Positions 1 through 7,920 of a stretch of 13,204 nt of DNA are shown here, piece after piece (the stretch's first letter is position 1; each line of letters starts with the position of its first letter). The notes beneath the pieces are model-generated. The model did no database searches. It was not told the DNA's origin and saw only the letters and a list, made by a program, of their open reading frames with translations. The position numbers were made by a program, and so were the translations under genes. This DNA is from Hemicentrotus pulcherrimus (lineage: Eukaryota; Echinodermata; Echinoidea; Camarodonta; Strongylocentrotidae): the NCBI GenBank assembly GCA_003118195.1, contig BEXV01003804.1, forward strand, positions 1 through 13,204. The letters are read 5' to 3'.

Positions 1-686
1 TTTAAAGAGCATGCCTGCAATATACTTAAATCTGGTACTCGGCTACTTGTGTCCCCTTCCCCGGATCAAATGGCAGGACATTTCATTATTATCATTATCA
101 TCGTCAGTAATTCCCCCACCCCTTCCTATCCCCTGTATGCAAGCACAGACACCCGACACTTTTCAACAACTCCTAAACGCCTTGAGCATAGCCTCGTTAT
201 GTCACTTTCTGCATTCATGTATCATAAGCGGCTTTAGTATAGAGCCTATTGTAGTATTATATTGCAGACACTGTTACGCACAGTAACTGTCAAGTAACGG
301 TCAAGTAACTGCTAACTACCCCTCGCCCCGGTCACAAATCACTGGATCTGCCATTCCGCCAATGTCCTTGCGTATAGCAAATTAAGTCTTCCCCAAACAG
401 AAAAGTGGGTCAAGTACTCAAGTGTAAAACTGTATTTGAAAAAATGCATTTGTTATTCATGCAACTATACTCGAACGAAACGAACTTTTGTTGGATTCCG
501 TGCAGATATGTCATGCATTGAGAGTCCATCAGCTCATAAACCACGGCTACAAGAGACAATCATTTACGTCATGGCATGCCATTATTCCACGGCAGATAGG
601 CAATGCAAAGTCAAGCGTGTCAAACAAAATAATGTATCTATTTCCGTACTATTACGACGTAATTATAAGGCCACTTTAAAAAAAAT
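1..686. other. Non-coding stretch, no gene seen
   Basis: No open frame here resembles a known protein; the longest is under 95 codons and has no domain. The stretch holds a short imperfect ATT/ATC run at about 83-104, a triplet of Myb-like sites at 283-315, and a diverged repeat copy at about 156-280. That repeat is related to sequence near 1838-1945 and 3625-3755. Base composition is mixed, and no promoter or splice pattern could be tied to a gene. Confidence 0.6.
283..315 (+). promoter_or_regulatory. Three 11-bp repeats, each with a Myb-type core
   Basis: The units GTAACTGTCAA (283-293), GTAACGGTCAA (294-304) and GTAACTGCTAA (305-315) follow each other without a gap. Each contains YAACKG (TAACTG, TAACGG, TAACTG), the general recognition core of Myb-family proteins. 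The 11-bp spacing is close to one helical turn, which would place the sites on one face of the DNA. The repeat is seen directly; a regulatory role is inferred, and a chance short tandem duplication is equally possible. Confidence 0.3.
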
Positions 687-1048
687 ACATGTTTAGCGTC
701 CCCGCCCGCTTCCTTTTTGTGGGCCGCCTCCTATTTTATTTAATTTTTTTTTGTTGATTTTTGTTTGTATTTATTTTTTTTTTAATTCATTTTTTTATTT
801 TTTATTTTTTTGAAATTTTTTTTTGATTTTTTTTAAAAAAATTTTAAATTTTTTTTTAAAGAAAAAAAAATATGAAAAACACTGCTAAAATGGATCTTTT
901 TCTGATCCAAAAAAAATGTCGGCGGCCATCTAGAAAAATAGCATACTGTCGAGGAAAATGTAGCGAGCGGCAATTTTGAAAGAAAAAATTAAAAATAAAA
1001 AGGGCCTCCTCCTTCCTATTTTCGAAAAAAACAGGACGCTAAACATGT
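687..1048. mobile_element. Short terminal-inverted-repeat element (MITE-like), 362 bp
   Basis: The ends ACATGTTTAGCGTCC (687-701) and GGACGCTAAACATGT (1034-1048) are a perfect 15-bp inverted repeat. Inside them a related string, GGGCC..CCTCC..CCTATTTT, occurs in the same orientation near both ends (721-736 and 1002-1021). The core at about 730-870 is almost pure T and A runs. A small hairpin, TGGATC/GATCCA, lies at about 891-909. No protein is encoded, so a non-autonomous DNA element is the best reading. The outer ACAT/ATGT bases are themselves complementary, so the target-site duplication cannot be assigned and the superfamily stays open. Confidence 0.6.
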
Positions 1049-2162
1049 GTTGTTTTTTTGTTGGCCTAAGAAGGGCTTACAGCCTTACACATTAACCACA
1101 AACCACTTAATATAAAGGATATATTGATGATACTACTTAAATAAATGATATGTTGGATGTGATGTATTCCATCCAACTACAAAGTAGGCCAATGCATGCT
1201 TACGGTTGTATTGCAGAGGAGATATCACAGCGAGCTTGTAATTGTGATATCTCTTCGTTATTAAAGATATGTGATCAAACTGTGTTAGCTATCATAAAAA
1301 TAAAAATAAAAAAAAATTGTGAGAATATGCCTATACTTGGATAAAAAGTGCAGGCACAAAACCACAAAAAAAAACACCAACATAATCTATTCTGACCCAT
1401 GGCAGTAATAACTAATATTATAATCCTACGTAATAATCTAAATACACTGTGTCGACTGGCAGGAATTAATTCCTTGAACTGCTAGAGCGCCATAAATGGC
1501 AGCCAGCTAGAGCCAGGGTATTTATTGTGGAGCGCCAGTAGTGTCAAGTCTGATAAGCGCTACAAGAACCCAGTAGGCCTATTTTGTTTTTGTAATCTTA
1601 TTTGTAATACACAGAAAGGTGTCTACACAGAGAGCCGCATATATTTATTACTATTCTTCAGTAGCAGGAGGCCTGCAGGCCGCCGTCTGGTGTATTGTCG
1701 TACTGTTGAGGTACAATGCAGATGTAATATTATGTGTATAAATGTATGATAAAAGGCGTGCGAGTAAAAATTATACTGTATCTGTATCTGCCCGTGACGT
1801 ACAATCACCAGCATCTGGTTGTCGTTCACTATAGCTGTGAGCCTAGCCTATAATCTAGGCTACTGTGAGCCCAATATGAATTGTAATCAAAAGGCGAGAT
1901 CTATATGCAAACCAAATCATACGCCATCATTGCAGACACACACTCCATATGGACGCCTTCACCAGACATATACTATTTTCAAGAAAAAAATATATACAAT
2001 GCCATCGCATCTACTTCCGATAAATCGACTTAATGGCACTTTCAGTTTCAATATCCCATAGATGTCATGTACGGATTACGTAATACTAGTCATAGTTATG
2101 TTCGCACATGTCAATTGATGATCATGACGCGCAATTAAAATGTTAACATTTCATAAGTACCT
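1049..2162. other. Non-coding stretch with hairpins, no gene seen
   Basis: No supported gene. Visible structure includes the hairpin at 1216-1256, the 12-bp palindrome GGCCTGCAGGCC at 1670-1681, and the 7-bp hairpin TAGCCTA/TAGGCTA at 1844-1862. The palindrome ATTACGTAAT lies at 2075-2084. A diverged dispersed repeat copy lies at about 1838-1945. Short open frames of 64 to 80 codons carry no recognisable domain. Confidence 0.55.
1216..1256. repeat. Hairpin with 14-bp stem and 13-nt loop
   Basis: GAGATATCACA (1219-1229) and TGTGATATCTC (1243-1253) are perfect complements. Three further outer pairs extend the stem, one of them G-T. The strand reads TATCACAGCGAGCTT across the stem and loop, which resembles the 5' part of the invertebrate miR-2 family. 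That string runs into the loop, however, where a mature miRNA could not lie. The hairpin is certain as sequence; no function is assigned. Confidence 0.7.
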
Positions 2163-2377
2163 GCGATTGTGTTATACATGTATTATCGGGTAATATATAT
2201 AGTCGGTAGCGATTGTGTTATACATGTATATATCGGGTAATATATGTAGTTGGTAGCGATTGTGTTATACATGTATATATATCGGGTAATATATATATAT
2301 AGTCGGTAGCGATTGTTATCGGGTAATATATATAGTTGGTAGCGATTGTGTTATACATGTATATATTATCGGGTAAT
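2163..2377 (+). repeat. Minisatellite, five units of 33-53 bp
   Basis: Units start at 2163, 2209, 2256, 2309 and 2342, each at GCGATTGT, with lengths of 46, 47, 53, 33 and 36 bp. A full unit reads GCGATTGTGTTATACATGTA, then an AT run, TCGGGTAATATATATAG and a YGGTA end. Units 1, 2, 3 and 5 contain TACATGTA, mostly as the palindrome TATACATGTATA. Unit 4 has lost the block around it. Length variation sits mainly in the TA runs, as expected from replication slippage. Confidence 0.95.
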
Positions 2378-2653
2378 CACTCGATTTTTTTTAGAGAGAG
2401 AGTACAATGCCGTAGGCCTAGCCATGAATGAGCTGAGGCTACCGGAAAAAAACAAGGAAAAAAAAACTGACCAATTCAAGCAAACATGTCTCTATTGATT
2501 GGTCTAAAGATTACGAATAAATACAATATAACCTCCTCCCAAAAAATAATAATAATGATCATTACGTGAAGCAAACATGATGATGTGCTCAGCTGCAGTA
2601 GTGAAGATGAAAATTGGCCTTATCGAACTCGAAGCGAGCATACAGCGTCATGT

Positions 2654-2693
2654 ACTAGCAGCAGGGTATAACTCTCATATCCCTGCTGGTAGT
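2654..2693. repeat. Hairpin, 13-bp stem with one mismatch
   Basis: ACTAGCAGCAGGG (2654-2666) pairs with CCCTGCTGGTAGT (2681-2693), with a single G-G mismatch. The 14-nt centre, TATAACTCTCATAT, can add a few A-T pairs. The stem is GC-richer than the surroundings. It could be the end of an old inverted-repeat element or a small folded RNA. At about 40 nt it is short for a miRNA precursor, and the flanks pair only weakly. Confidence 0.6.
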
Positions 2694-3185
2694 GCGCGGT
2701 CTATACTGCTAAAGATTCATGAAGATAACATTGATGACTGTAACCCTCACTGTTCATTCGACCTACCCATTCCCCAAATAGACACAACTTACCTTCAAAT
2801 ATAAGAAGCAGCGACTTAGAGTTATCTTCAGAATACAATAGTCGTTATATCATCCTAGTAAGACGAATGTCCATGTATATTGTCTATGTGCAGTATACGT
2901 CTACTTTGTACGGGGCCGAGGGTTACTAACTGTAAAGCTGCTTTTATATGCGGCGCCGAGCGAATGCTGCTCATTGCCGTGAAATACTGTTACCAGAGTG
3001 AAAACGGTACACAAATCGCATCGTTTATTATGTGCGTCGTAGCTAGCGTACTTTAGGGGACACAAACATCTCACTGATATCACTGATTACGTAATATTTA
3101 TATTCCTCCCATAAATCGATGCCCCAGCACTTACATAGTAGTCTAAAATTTCAGACCATATTTGGGCAATCAGCAACCAGATGCA

Positions 3186-3215
3186 CTTTGAAATATATTT
3201 AGTTATATTTCAAAG
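3186..3215. repeat. Perfect 12-bp hairpin with 6-nt loop
   Basis: CTTTGAAATATA (3186-3197) and TATATTTCAAAG (3204-3215) are exact complements around the loop TTTAGT. No T run follows immediately and no gene lies next to it, so a terminator reading has no support. It is most simply a small palindrome. Confidence 0.6.
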
Positions 3216-3888
3216 CAGGGAGGATGTTAGAGAACCCTCTCTGTTAAAAGGGAGGGGGCGGAACACTTTCTTTTTGACTGGGGAATTATTATATTTCATT
3301 AATTCGTTCTTCTGAGTTCATGAAACAATGTATCAGATCAGTTGATATTGTTCTAAATAATCAAAGTATATGTATAATAGGCCTATACTATGTTAGATCT
3401 AAGGTCAAACAATAGGAAATATTAAGATAAATGTTTTGGGCAATAAAGTACAACATATAAAGGACCAAATCAAAGACAGACATCGATCTGCCTCTTGTAA
3501 ATTATTTCCCACAACAATCGAAATTAAGAAACTTCAATTTTCTCTACCCAGTTTTGCGTCTTGAAATGTGCTATACATTGTCACTACATAGTCAAAATAA
3601 TAGTCTGCATGCATAAACTCTAATTTGGCACTTAACACAATTCCATAAAGTCTTGAGCAGAGCCTAACTATGTCAGTCTCTTGTCGTGCCAGGAGTAGCT
3701 ACAGCGCAAAGCCTATAATGCATTGTAATCTAGTCTCCTAGCGCAGACTCACTGATGTACGGACTGACGAAGGTGTGTGCCTGCAAACTGCCATACACGA
3801 CGAATTTATGTTGTAGCGTATCTATATTTTGTTCGTTCACATTAGTCTTGCTTTTCAGACACCTGCCTCCCATAAATGCTTTTACACC

Positions 3889-3985
3889 ATTATTATTATT
3901 ATTGTTATTATTATTATTATTGTTATTATTATTATTATTAGTAGTATTATCATTATTATCATCATCATTATTATTATTATTATTT
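3889..3985 (+). repeat. ATT trinucleotide microsatellite
   Basis: About 97 bp of TTA/ATT repeats are interrupted by GTT, AGT and ATC variants. The array is long and uninterrupted by stops in one frame, giving a leucine-rich open frame of 115 codons over 3755-4102. That frame is a consequence of the repeat, not a gene. The following 100 bp (3986-4095) is T-rich with loose ATTTT and ATTC steps. Confidence 0.95.
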
Positions 3986-4100
3986 TATATTAGTATTTTA
4001 TTGATTAATAAGTTTATTTTATTTTATTTACCTATTTATCTATATATTCACGTATCCCATTATTTAATTATATATTCATATATTCATTCATTCAGCTATT

Positions 4101-4105
4101 AAATC

Positions 4106-4136
<31 letters not shown>

Positions 4137-4282
4137 AAGAGAGTGGGGTAAGAGATGAAGGCGACGTGGGAAGATGAATCAGTGAGGGAAGGGGTGGAGA
4201 GATATGAATAAAGAAAGAGGTAGGGGTAAGAAACGGAGAGGTGTGAGGAAGAGAGAGAGGGAAAGAAAGAGAGAGAGAAAGA

Positions 4283-4326
<44 letters not shown>

Positions 4327-4335
4327 AACAGACAG
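4101..4335 (+). repeat. Polypurine GA tract with embedded GT array
   Basis: The plus strand is almost entirely A and G over about 230 bp. GA runs lie at about 4106-4144 and 4301-4326 (13 GA), and nine GT repeats lie at 4283-4300. Between them are irregular GGAAG, GGGGTAAG and AAAGAAAG steps. Such homopurine-homopyrimidine tracts can form triplexes or stall polymerases; that is known behaviour of the class, not something the sequence proves. Confidence 0.9.
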
Positions 4336-5289
4336 TGTTACATATTAGGATATGATCTTACAGGTATTATCGTATGGCTTAAAATATGTTAGGTACTGGA
4401 ATGCTATCATATCTATATATTATATTCCTTCTCATATAAAGATTACAGTTTGAACTTTGTACTCGCATATTCATGATAGAAGCAACAAATAATGAACAAA
4501 TACAAAATAAATGTAAGCATAACCGTATATGGAAAAACACTGCCCTCTGTCGTGCCCTATAAGGAAGAACATACGTACGTTATCAGTCACAGTTATGACT
4601 ATTCATGTCATAAATTTGCTCTGTTATAGTTGAAGACATTCAGATTCCGTTACGATTGACAAATACAAATTAGGCATAACGTTCACTTCTCTGTAGCCTC
4701 AGGTGTATTGACAACAACAACAAATCTCCTCTAAACCTCTCCAACAAGGGCGACACTAATGCATAATGTTTCTTTGGTGCATACATTGCATTCCTTTACC
4801 ACATAAAAGCATTATATTGTTCGAGTCTTTTAAACTTTTTAAAAAATAGATTATTGTGAAATTTGAAACATAAAACTGGAATTCATCAACTACTTTAACG
4901 CATTTATAATTTTAAACGTGGTTGCTTTAATGCACTGCGAATACATTTATTAACTTTTTACCACAATCGTTTTGTCAATCTTTTACGCAATGTTACCTTA
5001 ACAAAGCAAAATATTTATGAAATATGACAATGACGCGATTTCCCATGATGATGATAAGACATCATGGTCCAGAGCTATGCACTCCCAAACTCAATAAAAT
5101 AATGTAAAACCTTAAATTCATTGGAATTGAAAACATTTCTGTTAGAGTGCATTGTATGGTCTTTTTCCCATCGATGATTAAATATTCAATATTATTTCCA
5201 GATTTCTACAAATATCCATCACTTTATTTCATGACTCCTGTAGTTTCTGTGCCAGACATATTTATATCAACATATTTTAATATTCATGC
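4336..5289. other. Non-coding stretch, no gene seen
   Basis: AT-rich sequence with stops in all frames. The only clear structure is a perfect 8-bp hairpin at 5043-5067 (CCATGATG, 9-nt loop, CATCATGG). A tRNA B-box-like GTTCGAGTC near 4820 has no partnering A box. Confidence 0.6.
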
Positions 5290-5331
5290 TCATCATCATT
5301 ATCATCAACAGCATCATTACCATCATCATCT
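5290..5331 (+). repeat. Imperfect ATC microsatellite
   Basis: CATCATCATT-type repeats with CAACAG interruptions. Read in one frame they give a histidine-rich tail to a 63-codon open frame, which is a repeat artefact. A C run at about 5357-5366 follows shortly after. Confidence 0.8.
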
Positions 5332-5366
5332 TATTTAAATTTTGTTTAATCATCCACCCCCCCCCC

Positions 5367-5407
5367 GGGCTTTCACGCTATCAAGCGACCGCTTATTGTG
5401 ATAGCCC
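5367..5407. repeat. Nested hairpin, 10-bp outer and 5-bp inner stem
   Basis: GGGCTTTCAC (5367-5376) pairs with GTGATAGCCC (5398-5407), with one mismatch. Inside, AAGCG (5383-5387) pairs with CGCTT (5390-5394) over a 2-nt loop. It directly follows a run of C. Both stems being complementary suggests a folded RNA or the end of an old foldback element. No family is recognised. Confidence 0.5.
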
Positions 5408-6864
5408 TTCTTTTCTCTAGATTTATTCATGATTACTTCTTGATAGTGTGTTATTAGTTACAGTTTGTTTTAATGCCAACATTCCCATTATTATTATATT
5501 GTGCATACGTTCAAAAAGTTATATATTTTTTTTTTATATGTTGTATCATTGAAATGTAATTTGATTTGTAGGTTTTGCAGACGAAAATAAATTCCATTCA
5601 AATTCAAATAATAACTAGACTTGAATCCGTCATTTCGACTAATCAGGTGATACGTACCCTCATGTTTTACATATTGAAGCAAGCATTTTCAAGACTTCAT
5701 ATCTTATAAAATGCTCCTACCATTATGGTCTATCCATTATGTCAAGTTTAAACTGGGTAGCATTTATCTTTATGGATTTATGGAAGATAAATTGACACGA
5801 TATGACCATTGACCCCGTACAATAACCAGTTACACCTGATTGAACAACAATAGCTCACAGAATTCAGAATGACTGCAGCTTTACCGGTAGCCATTACTTT
5901 GAAGCAAAATATGATATTGTTATTACCTTATCTCGAACCCTCAGCTATGCACAGATACAATGCGATCCTGTTTAATCATTCAATGTAACATTACCAATTT
6001 CTATAATGTACAACTCCTTTGAAATGCGTCCACTCTCAAAGCGCAGGATAAACTTATGCAATGCGGCACAAAATGTCGTCTCATCGATATCATGTGGTCA
6101 CTAACGATCGTCTGGTCAGCTTTTGATAAACTTTATTTCTCCCAAAAGCGCGCGCAGTCGCCAAGTCACAATCCAAATACAGATGAGATAATATGCAAGA
6201 TAAAATATATCGTCAAGAGGCAGGGTCATGTAAGATAATATACCTTATCACCTTGCCAAAAACGAGATGTAATGGCGAATGAAATGATGGTATTTGTCGA
6301 GTTATCGCTCATTTATTTGCACAATGTAAATAGCCCTTCGCATAACATCTGCTTTATTTGTAACTGGCACAGTCTGCATAGAAGACCGGGCTTGACCAAA
6401 GTTCAAACTAAATAAAGTAATGTCTGATATTCGCATTTAAATGCCTATACATAACGTGAATTGAAACGCAGTTACTCTGTCATATCATAAACCGACCGAC
6501 AGAACATGCATTTTCATTTAGCTTTCATAAAAAGATAAATATTGCTATTACTACGACACATTTCAAATCTCTGATAGTTGTGGCCAGAATACTGTCAATC
6601 ATCTTGTGGAGGTGTGTATATTGTGTATGACCTTTAATAGACATCAATTATAGATGCGCATACACGGCATTGTACTTATAGCATTAATAATATATTGTCA
6701 CGAGACAAACAAAAGTTTGATGAACATTGATCATGCGAACAAATAAACGAAAATATCGAGCAACATATTCACGCGTAGTAGAGTTCTTTTAGTGTTCGTG
6801 AGTGAAAATCCACTCTTTTTTGGAGTCATAATTACTTTGATCACTTTTTTTGTGGAACTCCCCA
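5408..6864. other. Non-coding stretch, no gene seen
   Basis: Featureless AT-rich DNA with short open frames only (about 62 codons at most). A perfect 9-bp hairpin, ATTTATCTT/AAGATAAAT, lies at 5762-5792. A T run lies at about 5525-5535. The decamer GATCATGCGA at 6729-6738 recurs at 8299 and 9968. The string TCTAGATTTATTC at about 5418 recurs near 8626, followed by weakly similar sequence. Confidence 0.55.
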
Positions 6865-6881
6865 GTAAAGAATATACAATA

Positions 6882-7690
6882 TACTATGTCCCTTTTGCAG
6901 CCAACATCAAATTCTGCATATCTCTGAAGGAATTATGAATATGTCTATGTCCTATCTGTGAAATTCAAACGTTAGCAGTGTCTTGATATTCAAATTATGC
7001 AAGGAAACCCGTTTACTTGCTAGAATTCACTGTCAGACACTATTGAGTGATTGACTGGCCTTTTTCTTCTTTGGTATAATGACGTAATAACATGAGCTGC
7101 AAAGGGTACATGAGCATAATTTTGTCTACATCAATAACCCACTTCTTGTAATGGCCACAATTGAACTTATTGATCTTTGCGTAGCATAAAACGTACGACC
7201 ATTCGGTACCATGGTCTGAAAATCAGACTTTTACTTACTGGCTCTATAGCTCCTAAGTCGATTCGACAACCAATAGTCGTTATTTTCCCACTTAAAGGTA
7301 CTATGTCCCTTTTGCAGCCAACCTCAAATGCTGTAGAACTTTGCAGGGATTATGAATATGTAATGTATGTCCTACCTGTAAAATTTAAACGTTAGCAGTG
7401 TCCTCATATTCAAATTATGCAAGGAAACCCGTTTACTTGCTAGACTTCACTGTCAGACACTATTGAGTGACTGACTGGCTTTTTTTTATTCTTTGGTATT
7501 AACAACATAAAAGTACATGAGCATTTGTCTACATCAATGACCCACTTCTTGTGATGGCCAACTGATTGAATATTTGCGCAGCATAAAACGTATGACCATT
7601 CGGTACAATGTTTGAGAATCAAGACTATTACTTTTGGGCTCTATAGCCCTAAATTTGATTTGACAACTGACAGTCGTTATTTTCCCACTT
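6882..7690 (+). repeat. Tandem duplication of the MITE left part, period about 417 bp
   Basis: Copy 1 (6882 to about 7291) and copy 2 (7299 to about 7690) both run from TACTATGTCCCTTTTGCAGCC through AATTATGCAAGGAAACCCG and AGCATAAAACGTA to GTCGTTATTTTCCCACTT. They are clearly similar along their whole length, with small indels such as a short deletion in copy 2 near 7500. Copy 1 carries extra bases between the AAAG tip and TACTATG, so its terminus is damaged. Confidence 0.9.
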
Positions 7691-7691
7691 G

Positions 7692-7916
7692 AAGACATTT
7701 CAAGCCCTCCTTTTTAAGGGAAGTTCTAAATTAGTATTATCTTTCAAATGCAGTTGGAATTTAACCTTTTCATTTTTGGGGGGCCTGCAAATGGGACATA
7801 GTACCTTTAAAGACATTTTCAAGTCCCCTTTTAAGGGAAGTTCTAAATTAGTATTCAAATGCCATTGGAATTTATCCTTTTCATATGTTTGGCCTGCAAA
7901 TTGGGACATAGTACCT
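7692..7916 (+). repeat. Tandem duplication of the MITE right end, period 110-118 bp
   Basis: Two units, 7692-7809 and 7810-7916, both run from AAGACATTTTCAAG through AAGGGAAGTTCTAAATTAGT to GGCCTGCAAA..GGGACATAGTACCT. Each unit therefore ends in a complete terminal repeat. The period is 118 bp at the start and 110 bp at the end because copy 1 has an extra block near 7738-7745. The 113-codon plus frame and 90-codon minus frame in this area only reflect the repeat. Confidence 0.9.
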
Positions 7917-7920
7917 TTAA

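Larger units (their letters stand above)
2378..3888. other. Non-coding stretch with two hairpins, no gene seen
   Basis: A 75-codon open frame at 2577-2804 has no recognisable domain and contains the hairpin at 2654-2693, so I do not call it a gene. Other visible items are a short AAT run at about 2543-2556, the palindrome ATTACGTAAT at 3086-3095, a lone GC-box-like GGGGGCGG at 3254-3261, and TAGGCCTA at 2413 and 3378. A diverged repeat copy lies at about 3625-3755. Confidence 0.55.
6865..7920. mobile_element. Compound TTAA-flanked MITE with duplicated ends
   Basis: The element proper is bounded by TTAAAGGTACTATGTCCC (7292-7309) and its exact complement (7903-7920), with TTAA at both extremes. 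The pairing continues through TTTGCAG..CC, giving terminal inverted repeats of nearly 30 bp. A TTAA duplication is the signature of piggyBac-type insertion, though the tip AGG differs from the usual CCY, so the family call is tentative. A second, slightly decayed left portion precedes it (6882 onward, offset 417 bp). The right end is present twice, at 7793-7810 and 7903-7920. There is no transposase, so the element is non-autonomous. Confidence 0.7.

Noticed and set aside
1222..1241. miR-2 family microRNA
   Set aside because: The matching string crosses the hairpin loop, and miR-2 mature products normally lie on the 3' arm of a longer stem.
2577..2804. 75-codon frame starting MMMCSAAVVKMKIG
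   Set aside because: Composition is protein-like, but no domain is recognised, no splice context is seen, and a hairpin occupies its middle.
3755..4102. 115-codon open frame
   Set aside because: Its body is a leucine run made by the ATT microsatellite.
4815..4832. tRNA or SINE B box (GTTCGAGTC)
   Set aside because: No A box lies at the right distance and no cloverleaf can be folded.
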